From assembly GCA_023439505.1 (NCBI GenBank), contig JAEXNR010000062.1, forward strand, positions 248,001 through 312,000: DNA of 64,000 nucleotides, written 5' to 3'. Position numbers and translations under genes: made by a program. Numbering within the stretch: the first letter of the stretch is position 1; each line of letters opens with the position of its first letter. Under the pieces are notes generated by a model. That model saw only the letters and a list, made by a program, of their open reading frames with translations. It was not told the DNA's origin and did no database searches. Below are positions 32,619 to 41,254 of the stretch, piece after piece. Source of the DNA: Bacillota bacterium (GTDB lineage: Bacteria; Bacillota; Clostridia; Lachnospirales; Lachnospiraceae).

Positions 32619-35180
32619 GTGCAAAAATTAAATTTATCAGGGATATGGAAGTTACGCGGGGAATTCCTGGATGTGACAGCGAAGGATGTAATTGAGGTTA
32701 CAGAAAGGGAAGAAGGTACATTTGGCATAGAATTCTCTGATAAAGGACCCTTCCCATTTCCGTACCGGGTGGGATATATGGAAGCAAAGGTACCTGGAGA
32801 TGTGGTTGAGCCTCTGATAGAGAATAACATCTTAAAGGATCCTCTTTTACGAGATAATTCCAAAGACGCAGTCTGGGTAAAAGATTTATCCTGGTGGTAT
32901 ATCAGAGAATTTACAGTGGATGAAGAACTGCTGAAAGAGGAAGAGGTTCGCTTATTTATCGAAATGCTGGATTATCATGCAGATATTATCATCAATCATC
33001 GAATCGCAGGCCAGCACAGAAATACCTTTGTACCATATGATCAGGATGTAAAGCGGTTTTTAAAAGCAGGGAGTAATCAGCTGGTAATCAGATTGACCTC
33101 AGGGGTGGAAGAATACCATGACAGGGACAGTATTTCCTTTTACTGTATGAATTCCAATCCTCTCTGTAATCAACGAATTTATCTTCGTAAGCCCCAGTAT
33201 ACCTATGGCTGGGATTGGTGTAAGTCACTCCCGACCTGCGGCATCGGTGGTGAGATCTGCCTGGAGGGATTCTCTGGTGCTAAGGTGACGGCTTTTCGTG
33301 CAGATACATTAAAGATAAGCGGGAAATCGGCAGAGCTTAAGATGTTTTTTGAAATAGAAAAGCTGAGAATGAGCCAGGCAGAGGAAGTTATCGTGCATTA
33401 TCAGATCTGTGACGGAGATATTGTTTTATATGAAAAAGTGATGCAAGAATACCTTATCGGCGGTTTAAACTTTATTGAGGATGAGGTTACCCTGGAACAG
33501 ATCAGTCTATGGTGGCCAAATGGTTATGGGGAGCCAAAGCTGTATCAGGTGAAAGCAGACATATCCTGCAGGAATGATATATACCATATGAAAGAAAGAG
33601 AAATCGGCATAAGGACAGTTTCTCTGGATCACAGCAAACGGGAGGATGGCACCAGAAATTATGCCATATTCGTAAACGGAGTGAAGATTTGGTGCAAAGG
33701 AGGTAACTGGGTTCCTGCAGATTCTTATTATCTTAGAATTCCTGAGCATACCTATCAGACATTAATCGAAGAAGCCCGGGAAGCGAACTTTACCATGCTG
33801 CGTATCTGGGGCGGAGGGCTTTACGAACCGGACTTTTTTTATAAGGAATGCTCCCGTAAGGGTATCCTGATTCTTCATGATTTTATGTATGCCTGTGCGT
33901 TTTATCCTGATCACAAGCCGTGGTTTCTTCATCAGGCGATGTTGGAAGCAGAGTATCAGACAAAGCGGCTGGCCCATTACCCCTGTATGGCCATCTGGAG
34001 TGGAAATAATGAAATCCATGAATCCATAACGGAGTGGTTTCCCGACAGTATTATGCCGGAGCAGTTCTATGGGGCGAAAATATTCAATTATGTTCAGCCC
34101 AAGTCTGTGAAAGACAATGCTCCCATGATCCCCTATGTGCCAGGTTCTCCCTACTTCGGAACGCTTCCCAATGATATGGACAGCGGGGATTCCCATATCT
34201 GGAAATGGATGAGAAGCGCAGAAGAGACAAAAATGCATTATCATTTTGAATTGGAGTCCTTTGATAAACTAAAGACCAGATTTTCCAGCGAATACGGTTT
34301 TCACGGTGCATTAATGCCAAGTTCTGTGAAGCGGTATCATGACGGTGAAGGCATGGATGTTAAAAGTCCGGTTTGGATTAATCATGGGGAACACCAGGGA
34401 AAACGGCAGGTAATATTAAACGGAATCAGAAGACATCTTTGTGAACTTGAGGAAGAGGATGTACAGCAGTATTTATTGTACAGCGGTGTGCTTCAGGGCT
34501 CCTTATATGAACAACTGGCTAATACCTTAAGAAGTAAGAATTACTGCAGCGGAAATCTGATCTGGATGTATAATGACTGCTGGCCGGAGACAGGCTGGAC
34601 AATCATTGATTATTATCTGACCAGGAAAATATCCTATTATTATTTGAAGCGTGCTTTTGAACCCACGAAGTTTATTATTAAAAAGGACAACGGCAGAGTA
34701 AGGTTTCTTATCATCAATGAAACCGACCAAAAAAGAGAACTCTCTCTGGAATATGGTTATCTTACCTTTTGCGGAATGAAGGAGCAGATGCAAGAAGCTT
34801 TCGTTACGGTGGATTGCCATTCTGCTTATGAATTTGAAGTATCAGATACGATAAACAACGGAGAAAACGGCTGCTATTATATCAAATCACGGAATGACAC
34901 TGCCTTTATGACGGCTACGGATGTTGTGCCGTATTATAGAGATCTTATGCTTTCACCCTGCAGGATTGTGGTAACAATGATGGATCAGACGAAAGATTAT
35001 ACCGAAGTGAAAGTAGTCTCGGATTCCTATGTTCCTGTGGCATATCTATGTACCGAGGATGACAGGACACACTATAGTGATAATTACTTTGAACTTATAC
35101 CGGGAGAAGAAAAGCTGGTCAAAATTTATGCTGTCATAAAGAAAGTATCGGTTCATCAGCTGCTGATTGACAGAAGGTAA
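32619..35180 (+). CDS. GH2 beta-mannosidase
   Basis: Cytoplasmic exo-beta-mannosidase of 853 residues, the normal length for GH2 beta-mannosidases. An N-terminal sugar-binding-like domain begins LNLSGIWKLRGE; the barrel carries MLRIWGGGLYEPDFFY, the acid/base Glu465 in WSGNNEIHES and the nucleophile Glu558 in FSSEYGFHG. The GNLIWMYNDCWPETGW segment is also typical. It begins with GTG after AGAGGCAGAGG. It removes non-reducing mannose from short fragments and completes the mannan operon; the convergent AraC gene starts its 3' end 40 bp later. Confidence 0.93.
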   Translation: MQKLNLSGIWKLRGEFLDVTAKDVIEVTEREEGTFGIEFSDKGPFPFPYRVGYMEAKVPGDVVEPLIENNILKDPLLRDNSKDAVWVKDLSWWYIREFTVDEELLKEEEVRLFIEMLDYHADIIINHRIAGQHRNTFVPYDQDVKRFLKAGSNQLVIRLTSGVEEYHDRDSISFYCMNSNPLCNQRIYLRKPQYTYGWDWCKSLPTCGIGGEICLEGFSGAKVTAFRADTLKISGKSAELKMFFEIEKLRMSQAEEVIVHYQICDGDIVLYEKVMQEYLIGGLNFIEDEVTLEQISLWWPNGYGEPKLYQVKADISCRNDIYHMKEREIGIRTVSLDHSKREDGTRNYAIFVNGVKIWCKGGNWVPADSYYLRIPEHTYQTLIEEAREANFTMLRIWGGGLYEPDFFYKECSRKGILILHDFMYACAFYPDHKPWFLHQAMLEAEYQTKRLAHYPCMAIWSGNNEIHESITEWFPDSIMPEQFYGAKIFNYVQPKSVKDNAPMIPYVPGSPYFGTLPNDMDSGDSHIWKWMRSAEETKMHYHFELESFDKLKTRFSSEYGFHGALMPSSVKRYHDGEGMDVKSPVWINHGEHQGKRQVILNGIRRHLCELEEEDVQQYLLYSGVLQGSLYEQLANTLRSKNYCSGNLIWMYNDCWPETGWTIIDYYLTRKISYYYLKRAFEPTKFIIKKDNGRVRFLIINETDQKRELSLEYGYLTFCGMKEQMQEAFVTVDCHSAYEFEVSDTINNGENGCYYIKSRNDTAFMTATDVVPYYRDLMLSPCRIVVTMMDQTKDYTEVKVVSDSYVPVAYLCTEDDRTHYSDNYFELIPGEEKLVKIYAVIKKVSVHQLLIDRR

Positions 35181-35220
35181 GGGTGGTTTTAAGTTTATTA
35201 ATTGAGAAGGTGTCATACTC

Positions 35221-36096
35221 TCAGGCACGGACGGGCGCATGCCGGTTGGATTTGGAGGGGCAGTACTTCATTTCCCTTTTAAAGATCCTGCTAAAGTAAT
35301 TAATATCATTATATCCCACCAGAGTGGCAATTTCCGTTATGCTTTTGTCCGTATGTTCAAGCAGTTCAACAGCCTTGTTAATTCTGACAGAGTTTGCGTA
35401 GTGCAGGATGGTGGTTCCGGTGTATTTTTTAAATAGATGACAAAGATAGTAATAGCTGATATTAAAATGTCCTGCCAATTCGGGCAGATTAATATCCTGT
35501 GCATAATGATCGTGAAGATAAACCAGAATCTGCTGGATAATATTCAAGCTGCAGCGTCTCTTCTGATAAGTACTGTCACTGAGGACAGTATCGATACCAT
35601 TGCGGATCAGTAAAGTCATTAAATGATAAAGGGAAGATTTAACGGCAAGCTCATAAGCAGGTTCTTTGGCCTCATACTCTTGTATGAGGCTTTTTAAGCA
35701 TGCATTGATTTGCGAATGATGACTGATTTTATTTTTAAAAACGATATGATTATTTGCAAGAGGTATGATATAATCCAGATCGCTTCGATCGATGAGGGAG
35801 CTTTTAATAAATGAAGTGTCAAAGACAATACAGTAATAATATACATAATCCGCATTCGTCCGGAGATGGTGAATTTCATTGGCATTTATAATGAGCAGAT
35901 CCTCCTTCTTCCCCTCAATGATGTTACCATTGCAGGTCAGAGTTAACTCACCCTCCATCATAAAAAGGAATTCCACATGCTCGTGCCAATGGGTCGGAAA
36001 AATATCTCCGGGACTATGATAGTGCTGGAGTTCAATATAAATAGGAAACTCTCTGTCCGTAATCGGTGGAAACATATAAAAGTTCTTTTCGACCAT
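35221..36096 (-). CDS. AraC-family regulator with cupin sensor
   Basis: One-component regulator of 291 residues. An N-terminal cupin-type ligand domain (about 15-110; HYHSPGDIFPTHWHEHVEF carries the usual His-rich strand) is joined to a C-terminal pair of AraC helix-turn-helices (about 190-291; INLPELAGHFNISYYYLCHL, then ITEIATLVGYNDINYFSRIF). The GGAGG site before the ATG is strong. It is divergent from the ABC-2 transporter operon at 36347 and probably regulates it, through AAGCAAT repeats between them. Its sensed ligand is unknown; a sugar is usual for this architecture. Confidence 0.92.
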   Translation of the reverse strand: MVEKNFYMFPPITDREFPIYIELQHYHSPGDIFPTHWHEHVEFLFMMEGELTLTCNGNIIEGKKEDLLIINANEIHHLRTNADYVYYYCIVFDTSFIKSSLIDRSDLDYIIPLANNHIVFKNKISHHSQINACLKSLIQEYEAKEPAYELAVKSSLYHLMTLLIRNGIDTVLSDSTYQKRRCSLNIIQQILVYLHDHYAQDINLPELAGHFNISYYYLCHLFKKYTGTTILHYANSVRINKAVELLEHTDKSITEIATLVGYNDINYFSRIFKREMKYCPSKSNRHAPVRA

Positions 36097-36182
36097 TGTT
36101 ATCCTCCATGCGGATCGGACATGCCGTTTCTATCGCACGTTCCATTTGTGCGTGAAAGTCGCTTTCCGTTTAACTTGTGAAA

Positions 36183-36272
36183 AAGCAATATTGTACTAAT
36201 TTTAAGCAATCTACTGAATGCAGGGATGACGTAATAATGCTATTATACTGCTAAACAGCAAAAATAAGCAAT
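36183..36272 (+). promoter_or_regulatory. AAGCAAT repeats between AraC gene and ABC-2 operon
   Basis: AAGCAAT occurs at 36183-36189 and 36204-36210, exactly 21 bp apart, and a third time at 36266-36272. A -10-like TATACT lies at 36244-36249. Direct repeats two helical turns apart fit an AraC-type dimer; the divergent AraC protein is the obvious candidate. Confidence 0.5.
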
Positions 36273-36346
36273 TGTGACTTATCACGTTTTATGGGAGGAA
36301 TCTTTGTTATGATTGCTGAAATGAATCCAGGAAAAGAGGAAACGGC

Positions 36347-37345
36347 ATGAACACGATTATGGTTCAAAATTTAGAAAAAACCTATTCATATTACAAAAAA
36401 GATCAGGGCTTAAGGAGTTCACTAAAGAATCTGCTCCATCGGGAGACCCTTTACAAAAATGCGGTAAAAAAGATTTCCTTTGCTATAGAAGAAGGGGAAA
36501 TTGTGGGGTTTCTTGGTCCCAACGGTGCGGGTAAAACGACGACTTTAAAAATGCTTTCCGGAATATTATATCCTACCGGCGGAAAAGCTCTGGTCAGCGG
36601 TTATATTCCATGGGAAAGAAAGAATGAATTTAAAAGGAAGATCGCAATTGTATTGGGGCAGAAGGGACAATTATGGTGGGATCTGCCGGCAATCGATTCT
36701 TTGTATCTGAATAAATGTATTTATGGTATTGATGACAAAGCGTATCATTCCATTGTCGGGGAATTGACGGAGCTCTTAGATGTAAAGGAACAGTTGAAGG
36801 TTCAGGCCAGAAGGCTTTCTCTTGGGGAGAGAATGAAGCTGGAGCTGATCGCAGCATTGATTCATAATCCCAAGGTTTTATTCTTAGATGAGCCCACCAT
36901 AGGACTGGATCTTATTTCCCAGCAAAAGATCAGGGAGTTTATCAGGAGTTACAATCAGAAATTCAAGACCACCATTCTTCTTACCAGCCATTACATGAGT
37001 GATATTGTGGCATTGTGTCAAAGGACAATTGTGATAAACAATGGAGATCTGGTCTATGACGGTATTCTAAAGGATGTGAACAGGATGTTTCGTGATCAAA
37101 AGGTTGTCAAGGTGCAATTAAATACACCGGAGCATAAAGAGAAGTTTGAGCCCTACGGTGAAGTAAGGTCCGTGGATGACTATTCTGTTACCATATCCGT
37201 AAGAAGAGAGCATGTGAGTAAGGTGTCAAATGATATCTTTAACCGGTTTGATGTGCTGGACTTAAATATTGAGGACATTCCCATTGAGGAAGGGATCGCT
37301 CTTCTTTACAGATCGGGGGGTGATCAGCGTGAAGCTATTGAATAA
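36347..37345 (+). CDS. ABC-2 type transporter ATP-binding protein
   Basis: Cytoplasmic ATPase of 332 residues. Walker A is GPNGAGKTT, the signature is RLSLGERMKLELIAAL (LSLGER variant), Walker B is VLFLDEPTIGLD, and the switch His is in LLTSHYM. The N-terminal extension and length match the COG4586-type ATPases that work with two dissimilar ABC-2 permeases, which follow here. It is probably an exporter; the substrate is unknown. The last 17 bp overlap the next gene. Confidence 0.92.
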   Translation: MNTIMVQNLEKTYSYYKKDQGLRSSLKNLLHRETLYKNAVKKISFAIEEGEIVGFLGPNGAGKTTTLKMLSGILYPTGGKALVSGYIPWERKNEFKRKIAIVLGQKGQLWWDLPAIDSLYLNKCIYGIDDKAYHSIVGELTELLDVKEQLKVQARRLSLGERMKLELIAALIHNPKVLFLDEPTIGLDLISQQKIREFIRSYNQKFKTTILLTSHYMSDIVALCQRTIVINNGDLVYDGILKDVNRMFRDQKVVKVQLNTPEHKEKFEPYGEVRSVDDYSVTISVRREHVSKVSNDIFNRFDVLDLNIEDIPIEEGIALLYRSGGDQREAIE

Positions 37346-38135
37346 ATATAGTTATATTTTCAAGCTTGGGGTATTGGGCGGACTGGAATACAGGATGAAT
37401 TTTTTGCTGAGCATGTTTAGCGCCATATTTCCTATTTTAATACAATTTTATTTATGGAAAGCAGTTTTTGTGATATCCGGTAACCATTCACAATTCGGTT
37501 ATGATTATGACAGGATGATCAGTTACGTGATTGTGGCTGGGATTATAGCAAAGTTCGTGGCCTGTGGATTTGAATGGGAGATGAATCAGGATATCAAGGA
37601 AGGAAAGCTCAACAATTACATTATAAAACCAATGAGCTATATGCAGTACCGTCTGTGGAGCTTCTTTGGAGGGAAAGTGACGCAGGTATTTATTCTGTCG
37701 CTGGTGCTATGTATTCTGGGAGTCATCAATACTTCTGTCAGAAAGGTGCTTTCGCCACAGAATATACTGCTGTTTGTCATAGCTCTTTTATTGGCTATGA
37801 TATTGAACTTTCTCATCACCTATTGTGTGGCAGTGATCGCCTTTTGGCTGCAGGAGGTATGGGGGATTTTTATCATCGTAAATCTGATGTTTATTTTTGT
37901 AAGCGGGGGAATCTTTCCCCTGGATGTATTCGGCAAGACTTTCATGGAAGTGGTTAAATGGCTTCCTTTTAAATACATTGTTTATGTTCCGGTCAGCCTT
38001 TTGATTGGGAATAGTTCAGGTGATATGCTGGTGGAGGGTTTCTATATTCCGGCAGCCTGGATCTTGGTGCTATCTCTGTTATCAAAGTTCTTGTGGCAAA
38101 AGGGAATGAAAAATTATATTTCAGCCGGAGGGTGA
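37329..38135 (+). CDS. ABC-2 type permease (COG4587-like)
   Basis: Membrane protein of 268 residues with about six helices, starting within the ATPase gene. GTG 37329 (KLLNKYSYIFKLG) is chosen because GGGGGG lies about nine bases upstream; GTG 37320 is an alternative. Segments YRMNFLLSMFSAIFPILIQF and NYIIKPMSYMQYRLW (the 'low-pass' motif of the family) are visible. It forms the channel with the next permease and is driven by the ATPase at 36347. Confidence 0.88.
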   Translation: MKLLNKYSYIFKLGVLGGLEYRMNFLLSMFSAIFPILIQFYLWKAVFVISGNHSQFGYDYDRMISYVIVAGIIAKFVACGFEWEMNQDIKEGKLNNYIIKPMSYMQYRLWSFFGGKVTQVFILSLVLCILGVINTSVRKVLSPQNILLFVIALLLAMILNFLITYCVAVIAFWLQEVWGIFIIVNLMFIFVSGGIFPLDVFGKTFMEVVKWLPFKYIVYVPVSLLIGNSSGDMLVEGFYIPAAWILVLSLLSKFLWQKGMKNYISAGG

Positions 38136-38190
38136 ATCTATGCTGTTGCAGGTATGGTTAATGACAAACCTCACAGGAGGGGGAATCTGA

Positions 38191-38979
38191 ATGAAAAAAT
38201 ATTTACAGCTTTATGGAATTTTTATAAAAAATTGTGTTTTGGCAGCATCACAATATCGGGCGAATTTTATTATGGGAATGTTAGTGGAGACGGCATTTCT
38301 TGTGGTTAAGGCATCCTATGCTTTGATTGTATATAAGATCGGGATTGAAATTAATGGACTCACCCCGGATGCTATCCTGCTGTTTATCGGCACCTATACA
38401 CTTATGACTGGATTTATGATGTCTCTGTTTTTCTTTAATTTTACGAAGATACCGGAATATGTACGCAACGGAGATTTCGATTTACTGATTACAAAACCAA
38501 TTTCGCTGCAATTTTATGCTACGCTGCGTTATATAGATATCAGCACACCGATTCCTAATCTGGCTGGGGGGATTGGAATGATTATCATCGCCTGGTCCAG
38601 ACTGCAATTAGCAATTGACAGCAGAATTATCGTATACATACTGATGATGGCGGGGGGGATCCTATTAACCTATTCGATTTTGCTGATCCCCACACTGATT
38701 TCCTTCTGGGCGGTGAAGAATCAGGCGGTCCAGGATATCACGTATGCTTTGTGGGACTTTAACAATATGCCCATGGCGATTTATAGTAAATGGATTCAAC
38801 GGGTGGGATTAATGATCATTCCCATTCTGGTGGTTACTAATTTTCCCTGTATGTATGTCCTTAACCGTTTAAATCGTTTTCAATGTATTTGGACCTTTGC
38901 GGTTCCGGTGATTGTATTTTTCTTCGCGAGGATCTTGTGGAGAAAAGCTATGAGACAATATACGAGCGCCAGCAGCTAG
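38191..38979 (+). CDS. ABC-2 type permease (COG3694-like)
   Basis: Second membrane subunit, 262 residues, about six helices. It has YRANFIMGMLVETAFLVVKA and the family motif NGDFDLLITKPISLQFYATL. The ribosome site CAGGAGGGGG precedes the ATG. The trio of one ATPase and two dissimilar permeases is a recurrent Firmicutes export system of undefined substrate. It is the last gene of this operon; no clear terminator was seen in the 130 bp that follow. Confidence 0.88.
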   Translation: MKKYLQLYGIFIKNCVLAASQYRANFIMGMLVETAFLVVKASYALIVYKIGIEINGLTPDAILLFIGTYTLMTGFMMSLFFFNFTKIPEYVRNGDFDLLITKPISLQFYATLRYIDISTPIPNLAGGIGMIIIAWSRLQLAIDSRIIVYILMMAGGILLTYSILLIPTLISFWAVKNQAVQDITYALWDFNNMPMAIYSKWIQRVGLMIIPILVVTNFPCMYVLNRLNRFQCIWTFAVPVIVFFFARILWRKAMRQYTSASS

Positions 38980-39063
38980 GCAGTGGCGAAGGGAAAGTAA
39001 ATCCCGGAAATGCAATAATGGAAAGAAACTATGCTGCATATGTGAGGAGTACAGGATAACAGC

Positions 39064-39091
39064 TTTACTTATGAGGGGAGTAAGGTATAAT
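39064..39091 (+). promoter_or_regulatory. Probable sigma-A promoter of ArsC-like gene
   Basis: TTTACT (39064-39069) and TATAAT (39086-39091) are separated by 16 bp, 31 bp before the start codon at 39122. Confidence 0.5.
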
Positions 39092-39121
39092 TAGGATAAA
39101 AACTGACAGGTGGTATTTGAT

Positions 39122-39469
39122 ATGAACATTCAAATTTTTGGTACTTCAAAATGCTTTGATACGAAAAAAGCACAGCGATACTTTAAGGAACGGGGCGTAA
39201 AATTCCAATCCATAGATCTAAAGACAAAGGGAATGAGCAAAGGAGAATATGCTAGTGTCATTCAGGCAATCGGGGGATGGGAAAAGCTGGTGAATGATAC
39301 CGGGAAGGATAAAGATTTATTGGCACTCATCAAATATCTCTCCCCACAAGATCGGGATCAAACGATCATGGAACATCCGGAACTGTATCTTACACCAATC
39401 GTGCGTAACGGGAAGAAAGCTACGGTAGGCTATCAACCTCAGATCTGGAAAGACTGGGAAGCATCATAA
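39122..39469 (+). CDS. ArsC/Spx-family protein
   Basis: Small cytoplasmic thioredoxin-fold protein of 115 residues. The start MNIQIFGTSKCFDTKKAQRY matches the ArsC/YffB/Spx family, with a single Cys (Cys11) and Lys two to four residues on, so it is a monothiol form rather than the CxxC of Spx. The family cis-Pro segment is seen as ELYLTPIVRNGKK. ATG 39122 is preferred over 39110 because AGGTGG precedes it. It could reduce a thiol-linked substrate or act in redox sensing; true arsenate reduction is unproven and no ars genes are nearby. Confidence 0.82.
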   Translation: MNIQIFGTSKCFDTKKAQRYFKERGVKFQSIDLKTKGMSKGEYASVIQAIGGWEKLVNDTGKDKDLLALIKYLSPQDRDQTIMEHPELYLTPIVRNGKKATVGYQPQIWKDWEAS

Positions 39470-39575
39470 GGGTCTGGCAGTAAACCTATTTACAGGACTC
39501 ATTGTGCCTTATTATTATGTGGGGAGTAAGCTGCGATAAACAGGGTTGCATTAAGGAATTGGAAAGGGAACTTTC

Positions 39576-39604
39576 TTGATAATTATCTCTTGTTTTGATA
39601 TAGT
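39576..39604 (+). promoter_or_regulatory. Sigma-A promoter of binding protein-kinase-regulator operon
   Basis: TTGATA (39576-39581) and TATAGT (39599-39604) are 17 bp apart, 29 bp upstream of the TTG start at 39634. This looks like a constitutive promoter, in contrast to the operator-bearing promoters of the catabolic genes. Confidence 0.65.
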
Positions 39605-39633
39605 AGAGAGAGAATGAAGGGGGCTGTTGTCGA

Positions 39634-41250
39634 TTGAGGATTCGGATAAGAAAGGGCTTATTGCTGTTAGCCATCATCATAAGCTGCCTGATGCTGTTAC
39701 CCGGGTGTGAGAAGAGGGTTCGAGGGGACCAGGAAGAGAACCCGGATATTCCGGCATGGCAGAAGGGAGAGAATGACCCAATCACGTTGGATTGGTATGT
39801 AAATTATTCCTGGTTTACCACACAATGGGGTCAAAATATGGTTACAAAGAAAATAACAGACGATACGGGCATCAGTATCAATTTTATATCTCCCAATGGA
39901 AGTGAAACAGAAAAATTTAATGCATACATCTCGTCTGATACCCTGCCGGATATTATTACCCTCGGTTGGTGGGAACCGCAGCTGGATGTTATGATTAATG
40001 ATGATATGGTATATGCGCTGAACGAATTAGCGGATCAATATGATCCGTACTTTTGGAAGGTGACGGACGATACAGTTTGTAACTGGTATACAAGGGAAGA
40101 TGATAATTTATATTGTTATCCCAACTCAACTTATGTTCCCGATGATTATAAAGAAGGGAATATAAGCTCTAATCAGACTTTTTTGGTACGTAAGGATATC
40201 TATGAGGCCATCGGGTGTCCGGATATGACAACCCCGGAAGGATTCATGGAGGCGGTGGAAAAGGCAGTCGAACTGTTTCCTGAGATCGACGGGAAACCGA
40301 TCATTCCCATCGGTGCACATGTCTTTAACGATGAGGGATGTGTCTCCTTTGACCAATATCTTCAAAACTTTTTGGCGGTTCCCTATGAGAAAGACGGAAA
40401 ATATTATGACAGAACTACGGATCCGGAATATATTAGGTGGCTGAAGATGTTTCGTGAGCTTGGCGCTAAGGGGTATTTATTAAGTGATATATTTATTGAT
40501 CAAAGAATGCAGATGGAAGAGAAGCTGGCACAGGGAAGATACTTTTGCATGTTGTATCAGAGAACGGATATTGCCGACCAGCAGAAGCTGCTTTATTCCA
40601 GGAATCCGCAGAGCATCTATATGGCAGTGGACGGACCCAAAAATTCCAAAGGAGATGATCCGATCTTGCCGGGCGGCGGTATCAATGGATGGACGGTCAC
40701 GCTGATCTCTAAGAATTGTAAAGCTCCTGAACGGGCAATTGCATTATTTACCTATCTCATCAGTGAATATGGACAGAAGCTGACCAGCCTTGGGATCGAG
40801 GGAGAAACCTATGATATCGTAAATGGGAAACCTGTTTTAAAAGAAGATGTAAGAAAGATTCTAAACACGGATCGAATCATATATGATCAATTGTATGGAG
40901 CAGACTATACGTATTGGATGTTTCAGAATAATTATATGCAGTCACAATGGGGACTGAGGCTGGAAGAGCCCATCAGACAAATGGAAGAGTGGACCTATCC
41001 CTATACAAAATACCTGGGACAATATACCATTGACTTTGATATTAATACACAGGCGGGGAATGCTCACCACAGCATTATGAAATTATGGAGTGTAACCTTG
41101 AAGAAATTGCTTCTTGCGCCGTCTGAAAAAGCGTTTGACAGGTATTTTGATGAGTTTGTTAAAGAAAGAGACCGACTGGGATATCCTAAAGTGCTGGAAG
41201 AGAGCACCAGACAGATGAATATTGCCAAGGAAAAGGTAGGTATCAACTGA
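39634..41250 (+). CDS. Solute-binding lipoprotein (LplA-like) without adjacent permeases
   Basis: Extracellular lipoprotein of 538 residues, family 1 solute-binding fold of the long LplA type. The signal peptide ends in MLLPGC with Cys25 as lipid anchor. The start is TTG with AAGGGGG upstream. Typical segments are TLPDIITLGWWEPQLD, FLVRKDIYEAIGCPD and INGWTVTLISKNCKAPERAI. No permease follows; instead a histidine kinase starts four bases after the stop, then a response regulator. This suggests that the protein feeds ligand to the kinase as a co-sensor, or serves permeases coded elsewhere. Confidence 0.88.
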   Translation: MRIRIRKGLLLLAIIISCLMLLPGCEKRVRGDQEENPDIPAWQKGENDPITLDWYVNYSWFTTQWGQNMVTKKITDDTGISINFISPNGSETEKFNAYISSDTLPDIITLGWWEPQLDVMINDDMVYALNELADQYDPYFWKVTDDTVCNWYTREDDNLYCYPNSTYVPDDYKEGNISSNQTFLVRKDIYEAIGCPDMTTPEGFMEAVEKAVELFPEIDGKPIIPIGAHVFNDEGCVSFDQYLQNFLAVPYEKDGKYYDRTTDPEYIRWLKMFRELGAKGYLLSDIFIDQRMQMEEKLAQGRYFCMLYQRTDIADQQKLLYSRNPQSIYMAVDGPKNSKGDDPILPGGGINGWTVTLISKNCKAPERAIALFTYLISEYGQKLTSLGIEGETYDIVNGKPVLKEDVRKILNTDRIIYDQLYGADYTYWMFQNNYMQSQWGLRLEEPIRQMEEWTYPYTKYLGQYTIDFDINTQAGNAHHSIMKLWSVTLKKLLLAPSEKAFDRYFDEFVKERDRLGYPKVLEESTRQMNIAKEKVGIN

Positions 41251-41254
41251 TTTT

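Noticed and set aside
39122..39469. True arsenate reductase of an ars operon
   Set aside because: No arsenic-resistance genes are nearby and the protein has a single Cys with its own promoter, so only the family is named.
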